Positions 11,111 to 23,089 of a stretch of 64,000 bases of DNA are shown here, one piece after another. Within the stretch, counting starts at the first letter, position 1. Each line of letters opens with the position of its first letter. The position numbers were made by a program, and so were the translations under genes. The notes below the pieces were generated by a model that saw only the letters and a program-made list of their open reading frames with translations, made no database searches and was not told the DNA's origin. The stretch is from Agrypnia vestita (taxonomy: Eukaryota > Arthropoda > Insecta > Trichoptera > Phryganeidae), in assembly GCA_016648135.1 (NCBI GenBank), contig JADDOH010001547.1:31970-95969 (forward strand). The letters are read 5' to 3'.

Positions 11111-11572
11111 TTTATAATGCGAATATCGGATATTTCTCGCCATTACCGCGACTCATTAGAACGTAAAATATTCTTCATAGACATATTTTCAGATGGCAAA
11201 TCAAAATTCAAAAATAATATTTTATTGCTATTCACAATGTAATCATTGATGCGACAGATGAAACAACTTCCTTGTATGGTTATACATTTTGTAAGGTAAT
11301 ATTCTAACATAATATGATATTATTTAGATGATATTATAAACATACCGAACGATCTCGAAAATGCTCACGGAAATTAAATCCAACGACATTCAACACAAAA
11401 AAATATTACAAAATGTTTTTATTTTATAAAAAAGATTTAAATAAATTAATGAATTGATAAGGATGACGAAACCATTGAATATAAATCAAAGATTCTTAAA
11501 AACGTACCGATAAAATAATTGGACGAAAACACTGCAAATAATCTTTAGTGTCTAACAAAATATGCATATTGG
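11111..11572. other. No gene seen
   Basis: AT-rich sequence after the LINE fragment. The frame at 11048-11242 overlaps decayed LINE sequence and is not a gene. Confidence 0.4.
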
Positions 11573-11591
11573 GTTAGGTTAGGTTAGGTTA
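11573..11591 (+). repeat. Short TTAGG run
   Basis: Three full TTAGG units and a partial fourth. TTAGG is the usual insect telomere unit. So short a run is an interstitial microsatellite, not a telomere. Confidence 0.8.
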
Positions 11592-12264
11592 AATAAAAGT
11601 GCAGTACGCGCCTTCGGCACAGTTATATATGATCCTGGCCCCTTCTGTTTTATAGGGCAGTAAAAGCTACTTTCACTGTTGTTAAAGGCAGAAGTTACAA
11701 AAGGTCATATTCAATATTTATGTCAATTGATTTGATCGGCTAAGTGTACTTTTGTCGCGTCGCGAATAAAAATGACAAAACGATCATCGCTGATGCATTT
11801 TTAGTAGTAGAATAGACGGCCTAGCCGCGCATAGAGCACTCAGACCCTAAGTAAAAAAATTAAAAATACGAAAAAATATTCCATCAAGACCTGTTAAAGA
11901 TGATGGTGTAATTAAATGTACACAGAAACTCAAGAATACCATCCACTTAGCGAAGACATTAATTAACATTCGCTGTTGTATTACGTAAACGTCGCATAAT
12001 TATGGATAATTTCTCCCTTGTGCGCGTCATTCCGTAAGACCCGACCACTCCTTCGAAACGCCGAGCAGGTCTGCTACGGTAAACACACCCTAGCTTTTTC
12101 CCATAAAGCCTAACCATGTTAATATCTTTATCTGGAGTCGCGGACAGAAAACGCGACGATTGTTTGAACTAGAAATACACACAGACCAAACAAATTTGTA
12201 TGCGCTGTTTGCTTTCGCTGACAAACAATACGTAGGAATCAATTGCGCTAGAACACTTGCTGAA
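11592..12264. other. No gene seen
   Basis: Mixed composition, with a CpG-containing patch near 12020-12080. No family recognised. Confidence 0.4.
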
Positions 12265-12575
12265 ACACGTAGCATACATTGAATATTTACATATCTAGGA
12301 AGAAGTAGAAGATAGCGCACACTTGGATATAAACCAAATTATGATACCTACCGAAGCGAAGAGAAAAATGGCCAAAATGTGATATCGTAAAATTGGGATA
12401 AATGATATTTCTGTGGCTGTTCATGTTCCTGCTAGCCGACCCAGCCATCGTAGTTTTGTTTACGTTAACGTAAGCAAAACACGGTGCCCGTAAACAAACA
12501 GTAACAAAGAAAGTCACGCTATCGATTCGTAATGGATGACGCCGTGTGAACAACCAGTCGGGTCTCTTCCATCTG
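12265..12575 (+). repeat. Family G direct duplication, copy 2
   Basis: Diverged partner of 10395-10725, about 1.87 kb downstream. It keeps the palindrome with one change (gtttacgttaacgtaagc, near 12458) and the ggtgcccgtaaacaaac and gatgacgccgtgtg blocks. No open frame is shared by both copies, which argues against coding. Confidence 0.7.
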
Positions 12576-13429
12576 GAGGACCTATGCCACGCTTTAATTT
12601 TTTTGTTCGTTATTTTACTTAATAAGTTTACTTGTTCTCGGAGCTTAACTCCGGGGAACATCAACAGTCAAATCACACATTCATTCCACGCACTAACATT
12701 CCCTAAATCACTGCTGGCTCGGGCGGTGTTACGGTTTAACATATATAATGTTACACTGTAGGTATACGTAAAAACAAGTTGCCAAAAAAATATAATTGCC
12801 TATATTTTGTAATTTTTAGTTTCTAGTTTAACTTGAGGAAAGAACGGTGGTTCGGGAGCCGGTTGATGTTATTAAAAATATAGTATTTTTCAATAAATAT
12901 GATATCAATAATGTGATTAACAAGACTACATTTTGTTTACACGACTAATCTGTTGAAAATATCATAAATGTTTCATAACGATGACTTGCAATAATTGTAA
13001 TTATTTTTATGTAGGAAAAACGTGTAGGAAAATTTTGATGTTGAAGTTAAGGAACACTTAAGGTGTGCAATAATTATTCCGAATTTTCTGAACATCCTTT
13101 GATGTTAATAAGGATTTACAAATTTCACATACAAATAATACAGGAGTGGGTATGGTTGGATTAATTAGAAATTTTGAAAATAAGAAAAAGTGTTAATAGT
13201 AAATAAAATGTTGAAAATAACCAGGCCCTTTTGCAAATAGTTATATTATAAATATGTTTTAATATTAGTACTTAATTATTTAATTATTTACAATTGGCCC
13301 AGAGACATGTTGGTATCTTCAACAAATTAGTGGTGTTAACAAAGCATTTTGCTGTCAATTAAAAAAATTACCATTGCAACAAAAAAAATATCGGGACACC
13401 ATTGCCGCGCAGTTGATAAGAAATCATTT
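12576..13429. other. No gene seen
   Basis: AT-rich DNA with no supported feature. Confidence 0.45.
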
Positions 13430-13700
13430 TTTCATTTTTCGGGCTGCGTCTGTTGAGAAAATACGCAAGCGCGCACGGGCGGGTGCGTGCATAAGGTTTT
13501 AACCGTCCGAGACGAAGAGCGCAACGACCTCTTCGCATCAAAGCGGGTGATTTACGGGCAGCAGTGCAACACGACCCGCGCATCGCTTCGTGCCGGGCAG
13601 ACACGCGGGTGGGTGTGGTGAGCGAGCCTTCGAAAGCGGCGCGCTGATTGGCCGGCGGCAGCGCGCCAAGGACGCGCGGGCGAAGTTAAAAACGCGTACA
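13430..13700. promoter_or_regulatory. CpG-rich block with CACCC and CCAAT motifs
   Basis: Strongly CpG-rich. It contains cgcgggtgggtgtgg (13602-13618 area), a gattggccggcgg box near 13645 and several GCGCGC words. The phrase gggtgggtgtg.tgagcg.gcct recurs near 14737. No coding frame is credible. A promoter or CpG-island role is inference from composition and motifs. Confidence 0.4.
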
Positions 13701-13766
13701 TGTGTCTATCTGCCAGTCGAACGCCATTAAAAATGCCAGTTTAGTAGATTATTGCGCGCTGCAGCC

Positions 13767-14228
13767 TGTTACGAAAATTGTAGCAGTACGGTATACAAAA
13801 ATATCAAAATATATTCTGGTAAATGTAGATGTAAAACAGAGATAGCAATAGGAGACAAAATAATGTTCTAGAGAATTTGAAAAACAGATATAAATGCAAG
13901 GAACACCGTGCTGCGCGTATAAGATTGTTTTGACATTCCTATCGGTGCGATGGGACACACGGCCGGGTGGCCAGTCGTGAGGCAATCGAAGCGACATATA
14001 TAAAGTGAAATAAATATGCGCTAGAATTAAATGGAATGTTCTAGCAAATGATAAATAAAATGTTACCCAGCGATAATAAATATACTCGAGGGATAAATTG
14101 CGACATAGAATAGCGTATTCATTCGTGTTAAGTCACTTTGTTAATTCAATAAAAAAAATCACTAATTAATAAATCGCTAATTAATTTCCAGCGTTTTCAT
14201 TTATCTCCCGCAGCTACGATCCGTGACA
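13767..14228 (+). mobile_element. Putative LTR, family F, best-preserved copy
   Basis: It begins TGTTACG (13767) and ends CGTGACA (14228), an imperfect inverted pair typical of LTRs. Inside are a TATA-like agatataaatgc near 13888, a cggtgcgatg block, aatcgaagcgacatatata near 13986, poly(A)-like aataaaa near 14150 and the U5-like end ttttcatttatctccc. The same blocks in the same order occur inverted at 16-516 and before 55618. The flanking bases do not form a clear 5-bp duplication, so boundaries are tentative. No internal region is adjacent. Confidence 0.6.
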
Positions 14229-14330
14229 ATACGCATAATTCTCTGCATAGCAATGTCTGCACTAAAGTTACCGGATGGCGCAAATAATTATGAGATATGA
14301 AATTAGAAAAAAATGCATAATTTTTCGGTA

Positions 14331-14462
14331 AACATTGCATTGTGTAAAGTGATCACTTAAGCCGGACACGACGGATCGGAAGCCATGTGGGCATCCAATA
14401 AAGACATCCGTTCATGCTTTCCTATATAAATAGCTTCGTCTCTGTGAGACAACCATAATTTA
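14331..14462 (+). repeat. Family B repeat, longest copy
   Basis: It shares aaagtgatcacttaagcc and the cgtctctgtgagac palindrome with 37371-37480, and matches 6098-6195 in inverted form through acatccgttcatgc. The gtgatcactt word resembles ends of common Lepidoptera repeats, but I cannot name the family. Confidence 0.65.
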
Positions 14463-14734
14463 TCTTAATACTACGTTGCATTCACAGTCAATATAGAGTG
14501 TTAGAATGAATATTTACGAAATTCCTTATCATAGAACGCGCATTATACAAATCACATTTGATAAGACAGATTCACGGAAAATGCCCGTAGGAATTTTTTT
14601 CTTCACCGGTTCGCCTCGGCGATAAATATTCGTCACCACAGTAAACGGTCGCAGGTACCAATGCATTGACGCAAGTGGGTACGTTTTACCTATTATACCA
14701 CTCACACTGGCCCAATTGTAATGTTATGTAAATA

Positions 14735-14900
14735 CCGGGTGGGTGTGTGAGCGGGCCTCCGCACACGGTCTGCCATGGCGACGTCAGCGAGCGAAGTACA
14801 GAGTTAACCGGTCGGGTGCCGGAGCGCAGATCTGCGCGAAAACTTTTGTACCCTCTGTGTGCCGGAGCGCAGATCTGCGCTCCCTAGACACGTATGCGAA
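14735..14900. promoter_or_regulatory. CpG-rich block with duplicated palindromic motif
   Basis: A 22-bp sequence containing ggagcgcagatctgcgc occurs identically at 14816-14837 and 14859-14880, 43 bp apart. At the second site GAGCGCAGATCTGCGCTC is a perfect 18-bp palindrome. A CACCC-type motif similar to that at 13602 precedes it. It could be a paired protein-binding site; no coding signal. Confidence 0.45.
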
Positions 14901-16426
14901 TTCGGCCCATTTTACCTTATGGGTTTTTAAAGCTTATCATTGGTTGTATCTCAAGTTTTTGAATGAATGAACGAGTTCTATCTGTCGATGTCGAGTAACC
15001 TCATTTGCCGCGCAAACCGGACGAAAAATCATTCCAAATATCGTCTTCGAACCGCGCATTAATTGTGTTATTTATCTGTTAAAAAATTGTTAAAATTATT
15101 TTTATATTCTTTGATACATTTAGAACGAAAATATTAAAATACAATATCTTTAGTGTTATTGCTTCCATGGTTTTATTCGATAAACATGTGCGCACATTCC
15201 TGACAGTAAATTTCGTTACTTATTTTAATAATTAATGAATAAGTAATTATTGAAATAGAAGTAATTATCGAAGTCTATATATTGAGAAACCAGAAACTGC
15301 AACTTCTTAGCGATTATTGTTGAATTTTACATGAATATAACCATCACAAAAAGTGTCTAAAAAACAGCAATCGTGCGCGAAATTGCGCGGCAGACAGGGT
15401 ACATTCCGCGTTACGTACGGCCGGCATCCGACCGGTTAAAATATTTTTTATTCAAGCATCACGACTCAAAAATTACCAGAAAATTGAATGTACAACGGGT
15501 GATAACTCTTATCTTTTCTGAGAACGTGTAAAATGCGTCGACTGCAAAGTGCATGGTGAAATATTATTTATAAGTGTGCAACGTGTGTTACGTGCATCAC
15601 TGCACGCGTAATCATCACCACCAGCAGCTATTGTTGATCCATTGCTAGATAATGGTGTGGTGGTCGAGGCCCGCGGCGTTTCTAGCCGTGCGCATCGAGC
15701 CGGCATCACCAATCAGTATCAGTATAGGTATACATTACACCCTATATTCATCTACTTATCCTACCACGCAATACACGTCACGTGAAAATCTGCCTCTGGA
15801 CGGGTGGACATGTTCTTCCTCTCAGAGCACATACACCATCACACCTAACCCGCCAAAAAGCATCCCCGCGATTCTGCTATCTTCGGTCTTCTCTCTCCTC
15901 TCCTATCTCTGTCATACTTCACATTCTCAAGCTTAGATTTACTATCCATGTTATTATTTCGTTCTGATTTAGGGAGACAGCTTATTCTATCATAGATAAA
16001 TCGCAGATGAATCAACCTTTAACGTTCAAACCAATTTTTCATAACTGTTATCTTTCATTTGGGTGAGATTTCAGTTCTGTTTGTGACGTCATAAATTACG
16101 CGTGCTTCGATCAAACCAAGGTTAACAAATAATTGCGTTAACATCATGTCTGCCATGGTGGAACTCGGTATACGTTCCGACCATTTAAATTATAAGTACG
16201 GGGTCGCGAACTCTGTGAATTGGGTTGATTTTTTTTATTGGCCAGATTAGACGATAATGGGCGAATGAAACAAACCTGTCCGCCATTAATATCCATTTAT
16301 TTAATATATGTCAGCCCAGCAGAACTGTGATTTATGTCGGTTTTCCAGTAATATATGAACTTTAGACTTAACCAGCATTAGTTAGTTGACAGCATGGAGC
16401 ATTTTACTATAATATATTTTTTAAAA
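14901..16426. other. No gene seen
   Basis: AT-rich with GC patches near 15370-15430 and 15650-15700. The plus-strand frames at 15652-15967 are open for up to 94 codons but show no domain, and their C/T-rich composition explains them. Confidence 0.4.
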
Positions 16427-16635
16427 AATTTAAACACCAAGTTTTAGCCTACTGCATGAGTAATAATATAATATTTAAGCCTAAGCGCTTTTATTGGGAC
16501 ACCATCATCCTCAGAGGCAACATTAGAACTTCAAACATTAGAAGTTCTAATGTTGCCTGATGGGTGTCTCAATTGAAAGCGCTTAAGCTTAGATATTATT
16601 ACTCATACGATGGACTAAAACTCGGTGTTTAAATT
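16427..16635. mobile_element. Foldback element with near-complete hairpin
   Basis: Two arms of about 100 bp are inverted copies: aatttaaacacc.agttttag ... gaggcaacattagaacttc, an 8-nt loop (16533-16540), then gaagttctaatgttgcct ... ctcggtgtttaaatt. Mismatches and small indels lie mainly in the outer half; the inner 20 bp are nearly perfect. Flanks are TTTAAA-rich. A MITE/foldback transposon is most likely; transcription would give a long hairpin RNA. Confidence 0.8.
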
Positions 16636-18325
16636 AAATTGTTTTCATCATGAAATTAACACTCTGTTAATAAAACAACGCTAAATCTAATTAACAATAA
16701 AACATATTTTTTGATAAAATTATTAAAAGCAATATTTCTTCCAACTAACCACTAGCGAAGGGAAAAACAACATTTCAAAATGAAGACTACAACACGCACG
16801 CGTTCACCAGTTTGAAGACTACAAAGTGTGTGCTACATTTGTAGTAGGTACCGAAACATTACACACTTCAATAAACTACAAGAAGTTAAGTCATTGTGGC
16901 AGATACTATTGTGTACAATTACTAGACGGTGAAAGGAACTATGATTTTTTTTCCTTAGTTCGGTGCACCGTATACACATAAACAAACAAATAAATAAACA
17001 AAACGCCTGTGGAGTAAAAAATTTCAAGTTGCCAGGTATACTGTAAACCGGTCGGCCATTATTCGTTAGTTGACACCCTCACTGCTCGTTTGTACGCCAA
17101 TAAGAAAACAGAAAATATTTTTTTATAATTAATAGTACTACCGCCTTTCGTTTTCCTTTAATTTTTCTTACTAACAATTTTCAGATTCATTTATGGTTAA
17201 TGTTCGGCTTCGCAATGTGGTAAAATATGACAAAACATTTAATCTGATCTTGATATTGCAATAGTGCAATATATTAAAAGGAATTCCTCGATTACAACGT
17301 CATTTTCTATCAAAATTCATTGAATGAGTGATGAAATGAAAGACTACGTCATAACTTACGCGTATAAAAAATCACGTGAGGATATTTGAATGCAAAATAC
17401 TGAATCTAAATTTCGCAGTATGATAAAAATTGTGATAATTCGTGAAGCACTTTCGACGGAATAAAAAAATTCCCTCGTTACAACGTCATGCTGTGTCGTA
17501 AACCATTGAATAAATAATAAAATGAATCGAGTACGTCGTACTTCACAATGCGCGTACAAAAATACCACGCGAAGACATTTGAATACAAAAAAGTCGAGTC
17601 CAAATGCTTACTCGGGTTTGAATATGAATTAATGTAAATACGAAACTATGACCTTTGGTTTTGAAACGGGTTATATTGGATGCATGAACGACTATACACA
17701 AGATACAAATACACAAGATTCATGAAGATAGTATTAAAAGCTAGCAGCTGACGTCTACTGCTTGTTTCTGGGCGCTTCGTGGCCAAGGACGTTGGCCACA
17801 GATATGATAATGCAGCCGATCATCAACGTGGTTCTACGGGAGCTCACTTGGCGCTAGACGTAGACAGCGCGACACGTCTGATAACGTTAGTGTCTCTTCC
17901 CTGCGAATGACGGCGATTGGACGCAGAGGTTTAACGGTTCTTGGACAGATGGCGTAGTGGTGGTAGTAGTCGAGGAATGTTATACAGAAAAAATAACAGT
18001 TATCCATTATTCATTGTGCAAGATGACCGTCGGGTTATTTGGATGTACAATATTTAGTGATGTAAGTCAAAAGGATCAGGTCAAAAGGAAGCGAGAGCTA
18101 GGAAAGACCTAAGCTTATATGGTGCAACAACAACCTTAGATATTTGCCTTAGAGATACAAAACTGAGATCAATGGAGGAAATTGAGGAGACCGAGACCTG
18201 CCAGGGTTGTGGAGCCAAGAGTGACGATGGCATTCTGAATTTGTCAAAAAAATAAATTAAAAATTCATACCTTTAGAATATTACAGAACTTTTCTGTACT
18301 GATTTGAGGATGAGGGCGATATCGG
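16636..18325. other. No gene seen
   Basis: AT-rich to 17730, then a GC-richer patch at 17740-17960 that includes ggccaaggacgttggcc. Two similar stretches (ttacaacgtcat... aatgaaa...gtac near 17294 and 17476) suggest a weak local duplication. No coding or RNA gene. Confidence 0.4.
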
Positions 18326-18662
18326 TATAATAAAAAACTAACCCATAAAAACCAAGTTATTATTGTACTCCCTTACTCATTGAATCAGGTTTCGTGCCTA
18401 GTGCACGCATTTGTATTTAGTACAAAAAACCATTAAAATTTCGAAAAATCTAAAATTATACTGTAAGTATTTAATTAAATGTAATTTTTAAAAAGTAATT
18501 TTTTAAATGAAAATTTGTTAGATCATTTTTATCGTCGCCACGAGTCTGCCTGCAAAGTTTTAGCTCGATTGGATCACGGGAAAGGGGTTAAAAATCAATA
18601 CAAAGTTTTTCCGGCAGACATCAAACCGCAGACGCTACGAGTTAAAAGAAAGGGAGTAAAAA
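18326..18662 (+). repeat. Dispersed repeat family E, copy 2
   Basis: Continuous copy of the family: aaaaactaacccataaaaacc start, gtttcgtgcctagtgcacgc, ttatcgtcgccacgagtctg, the cacgggaaaggggttaaaaatc block, ggcagac.tcaaaccgcagacg and an aaagaaagggagtaaaaat end. It matches 58733-59045 inverted over essentially its whole length. Non-coding. Confidence 0.7.
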
Positions 18663-18821
18663 TAATAACGTATAATGGAATAAAGATAACAGAAACAAAA
18701 AATGAACGATTTTATAAACATGCTGTCTGTGGCAACCTGTGGAATACGTTGCATGTCTAGAAGTTAAACAACGGATAGGTATGGAGAAAAGATGTATGTC
18801 CAGACCAGAGAAGATATGGAA

Positions 18822-18822
<1 letters not shown>

Positions 18823-18865
<43 letters not shown>

Positions 18866-18895
18866 TATATATATATTATATATATATATATATTC
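18823..18895. repeat. (TA)n microsatellite
   Basis: Long AT dinucleotide run with one break. Frames across it (tyrosine-isoleucine repeats) are artefacts. Confidence 0.9.
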
Positions 18896-18949
18896 AAAAC
18901 AAAGTCGGGATTATAAGGCGTATAGTGCAATTAATATTCCTCTGTGGTT

Positions 18950-19221
18950 TGGAAGTTCATTAAGATTAACAGACTGCGCTTGGTGGGACATCAACACCGT
19001 ATGGATGATCTGGAGCCCCCAAAAAGGGTGTTGTTTAATGACCCAATGGGTAGAAGAAGTCGGAAGACCAAAACAGCGGTGGTTAGATGGTGTCGTTGCG
19101 GACCGCCGGGCCCTGGGGCAGCAAAACTGGCAAATGGCAGCCAGCGACTGAGCAGCATGGAGGACTTTCTTGGAGACAGATAGGACCCACCAAGGGTTGT
19201 AATGCAGAGGATGGATGGATG
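18950..19221 (+). pseudogene. RTE-like LINE 3' end with GGAT tail
   Basis: Broken frames encode the end of an RTE-type ORF2: LRLVGHQHRMDD, a GRRSRKTKT-like basic stretch, RWLDGVVADRRALGQQNW and a DRTHQG-like terminus. A gatggatggatgg tail follows. Same subfamily as 29880-30295 and 39930-40065. Confidence 0.7.
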
Positions 19222-19640
19222 GTGTGGAATCGCGGACTTTAAGAGCAAAAGAGAGACAGCGGATCGATGTCTTTGAGACACGCGTTGCGTATCTATACAG
19301 TGGACAGCGAGAAGCGCAAGTGTCTCCAGACTAAGTGAACTAAAAATCAATAAGAGATTCTCACTCACTTGTCTGAGACGAGTCCTCAATTTTTTTGGAT
19401 ATCTAGCTAGAAAACAAGTCACCCTGGATAACCTTGTTGCGATAGGCCACGTTGAGGGTCGAATAGGAGGAGAAAGATCCCACTCGTTGGATTGACCAAA
19501 TAAAAAAAGTTGCAGGTACTTCTCTGGTGACAGCGCTAACATCTGCAGGATGATGGGTAAGATTGAGGAGAATAGTCAAGAGGCAGGAACATCACGATCC
19601 TCAGTCATGAGGGACCAACTTGGAGGACGATGCGTTTGAA
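19222..19640 (+). pseudogene. Second RTE-like LINE fragment, directly abutting
   Basis: Starting right at the previous tail, the plus strand reads in broken frames as a different RTE-like segment: tggaatc..ggactttaagagc (WSLRAKDRQRID-like), SVSRLSELKINKRF, NFFGYLARK and an EGRIGGERSHSLD-like basic stretch. Stops and frameshifts are frequent. The abutment suggests one LINE inserted next to or into another. Confidence 0.6.
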
Positions 19641-21569
19641 ATTAAATCATGTTTTAAGTCAAACCCAAGATTTTGCTTGATGTCGCTAGTATATAAGGGG
19701 TGCAATGACATTTACGAAATATAAAATAAAGTTCGAATCAATAAAATGTAGTTTTATAAAATTGAAAAAAGGAAAGGAGAGTCAGTTATTAAATGCGATA
19801 TTATAATACACGTAGAACCGCGTTCTTATATTTTTTTAATACAGACAATTGCTAAAATAATAAAACATTTACTAGACATGATACCCCCACTATACGCAGA
19901 GTCTGATGCAGTGGAGCAAGACGTGATGTATTCGAAAAATGACCTCGCTAGTATACTCATTCAAATATCTATATTCCAATCATCGCCTGAATATCTATCT
20001 CATGGTCTTAGATTCAAGCGGCTTCTAGCCATTATAAAAAACATATGTACATAAATTAAAATCTGGTATTTTCAAGAACATAACGCATGAAACTTCAAAT
20101 AAACTTCCTTATTAATACATTTCTAGAACATGCGGTAGTTGCCCACTTCATGTGCAGACTTTGGCCAATCATTCAATACAGGGTTTAATTAATTCAGGAA
20201 TTTATTTCCGGTGTATGCAACGCGAAAGTATGCAATTCAGCACCGCACGGGTCACCAAGAACTTAGAACTTAGACACAGACGACTGAGACCGGATGGAGT
20301 TCTTTCTAGAATTACTATACAGAACTAGTAGAAAACATGTGACGAATCATAGAAAATTATCATGATTTTCTTAAAAATGTTCTCATGTTTTCATGGCCGT
20401 TCAGAATCTTCTGTGTATAGTTTTCTGGGATATTCTGCCGTGTATATGTGACCACTCTGGCCGACGTTTCGACACAGTCCGACATCCAACATTAGATAAA
20501 ACAGTGACATAACGCTACAGAAATTCTTGTGTGAAATGCATTATGTATAGGAGTATTTCGTATCCATAGCTCCTTTCGATTTTAAATTATTGTTGACACT
20601 ATGTATATGAATATAAATAGAGGGCCTATTTAAGATCCTTGGTGGACTTCTGACGAAAAATTAAAAAAATATAAATAATATTTTTTGTCCTTAAGAGGTC
20701 ATTCGGTTTGCGCTACGTGGTTACAGCGACGAATTACGTAATTGGATGTGGATCTATCTTCTAGAATAAAAATTATAAGTTTACATTATTATCAATAAGA
20801 GCAAATACTATCAGCTGACCTTTGTATGGTTATCATTTATGTCCAGCTATACAAGAATTATAATGGAAATGAGAGGTCTATTTGTATCCCCACGATATGA
20901 TAGTTTGCTTAGTAAACAATGTCGTAAGTGCATGTCATAGAATTTTCTCAAGAAGTAAAATCAGTCCCAACGATTGACCGCGCATAAATTACTTACTCCA
21001 GCTTAAGGATTGAAAAATCTTCTTTCTTCATCATCGTGTGATAAGTGCTGAGCATTGTGGTTGTCCGATACGTCTGGAACATGGTGCACAACACGTCATC
21101 ATCCCTCCCGGACTTGAGCCGCGTGGTTCGGAACCGGTTAGTCTAGACCTTTATTACCCCAACTCTGGAGCTAACGGCTGGATACGTTATGATACGATTT
21201 CGGAAGACGGACAGTCGCTGAAATAATGCAATCATCCAAGGAGAGATCGAGAGATCGACGGACCGCCCTGAATCAGCTGGAGCGACGAAAGAAATACGCG
21301 ACAGCGACAGAGAAAAGTGGGAGACACTCGGGAGACCTTCATCTAGCAGTGGATAGAAAAAGCTTATATGCGTACAAAGACGCATTTTTAACGGAAGACG
21401 AATTTTATGTCTACTCGTGGAGATCGATAATGTTGAAATTTTCTTGGAATTGCTTCACGATACGTATTGCAATAGGTAACATTTCAAAATCTACCAAAAA
21501 CATCAGAATGTTTTGTTTATAGTTCTTAATTTGAAATATGAAATTTCTATTTAACAAAACTATTAGAAA
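19641..21569. other. No gene seen
   Basis: AT-rich. At 21020-21230 a moderately GC-rich stretch (tcttctttcttcatcatcgtg, cacaacacgtcatcatccctcccgg) may be another decayed LINE tail but is not convincing. Frames at 21038-21522 lack recognisable domains. Confidence 0.4.
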
Positions 21570-21998
21570 AACTTTACGGTGTTGAAGCATTGACGCTGAA
21601 GGTAACTACTCTAAATCGCCTAGAGGCTTTCGAAATGTGGATACATCGTAAAATGTTAAGGATGTCTTGGACTGACATGACTAGTAATGTTGAAGTTTTA
21701 CGCAGAGCAAATACAAACAGATAGTTACTCAACATAGTAAAGCTCCATAAAATTTCATATTTTGGTCATATAATGAGAGGCGAAAAATACTCCATCCTTC
21801 AGCTCGTCATGAAGGGGAAGATTGAGGGTCGCATAGGGGTCGGAAGGAGGCGGCATTCCTGGCTTCGAAACATTCGAGAGTGGACCGGGATAAGAAGCGT
21901 GGAAGAGCTGTTCCGCACTGCTCTGGACAGGGAAACTTTCTCCCAGATGATCGCCGACGTCGGGGGGACCCGACAGGGCACATGAAGAAGAAGAAGAT
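21570..21998 (+). pseudogene. RTE-type LINE fragment with GAA tail
   Basis: It reads as the ORF2 end after the reverse transcriptase: YGVEALTLK, LEAFEMWIHRKMLRMSW, then HIMRGEKYSILQLVMKGKIE, GRRRHSWLRNIREWTG and LFRTALDRETFSQMIAD, ending in a (GAA)n tail at 21984-21996. Frames 21600-21730 contain stops; 21773-21985 is open for 70 codons. This is a common insect LINE end, not a host gene. Confidence 0.8.
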
Positions 21999-23089
21999 TA
22001 AAAACTATTTAAAACGTGTTAATTCATCGGACATTCACATAAAAGTGACGATTGAGTTTCGAGGTTGTTACATTCGGAAAAGAAATGTGTCTTCGACGCT
22101 ATTCGAATTGATTATAAGATTTGATGTGACGAAGACTACCAAATACATGTTTTAACAGCCACAGTACTAAAAGCGATCTAAGTACGCGCGTATACACAGT
22201 ATAAAAAATCAAAATAAAACCCCAACTATCGCTTGCTTTAAATAAGCTGTACATTCACATCGCTACGTAACACTCATCACAATTCTATTCGGTTAGTTAT
22301 ACTTAGTTAGGTTTAACACAAACCACAGATTGCTAATATACACCTACGTTTTTGATTTTATTTACATAATCAAATACTGCGATCGCACTAAGTACCTACT
22401 GAGGCAGTTAAAAATACATTTTCTTCATATAAGTAATTTTTTAATGAAAGCGTAATTTTATTCATTATTTAGTATTAATATATTTCATTAAATATAATAA
22501 TACTAGAAAATCTATGGAATTTCTATCGAAATCTACGGATTTATCGTTCCGATATGGAATTTCTGTCGAAAGCTTCCTAATTCTACGACAGCGATTATGA
22601 AGACGGTCTTATATAAACCTTAAGCTAATAAAAACTCATAAGATAAACATCCAGGCAATATCACTAAGCATATGTTTACATTGCCAACATGAGATTATAA
22701 GATGACACAAAGTGTGCAGAGATCTGCTCTTAATTAGAATGGATGGGACTCAATAATTTCCGATAGAAATTATCCAAAGTTCAATTGAATCATTTGACTT
22801 TCAATTGAGTCCTCGCTTTTCTGTTTTCTTGAAAGGGTTCTTTGAAACGGCAGTAAGCAACCATATGGCGTACAACAGGGTCTATCTAATTGCTTCGTAC
22901 AAGATAAAATATTATAATTAACTAATCTAGTTACGTGAAAATGAGATCGAAATTAGAATGAAGGCAATAGTCTAGGCGCGTGTGTCTGCGTCTTATTATT
23001 TATTAAAAATTTTATATTAGTATTTATTAAAATTGTAAATAAAAATTGAGTTGGACTGTGGTAGACCATTTTTTGATATTACATTGGGC
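21999..23089. other. No gene seen
   Basis: AT-rich. A weak internal duplication (atggaatttct.tcgaaa) occurs near 22512 and 22555. No gene. Confidence 0.45.

Noticed and set aside
11573..11591. Telomere or subtelomere
   Set aside because: Only three to four TTAGG units; no long array, and flanks are ordinary interspersed sequence.
18991..19542. 183-codon minus-strand frame
   Set aside because: It is antisense to two plus-strand LINE fragments with clear RTE-like protein content.
20270..20460. Another family F LTR copy
   Set aside because: Some gaattc/tctagaa-type words resemble LTR sequence, but no TATA box, ends or block order could be followed.
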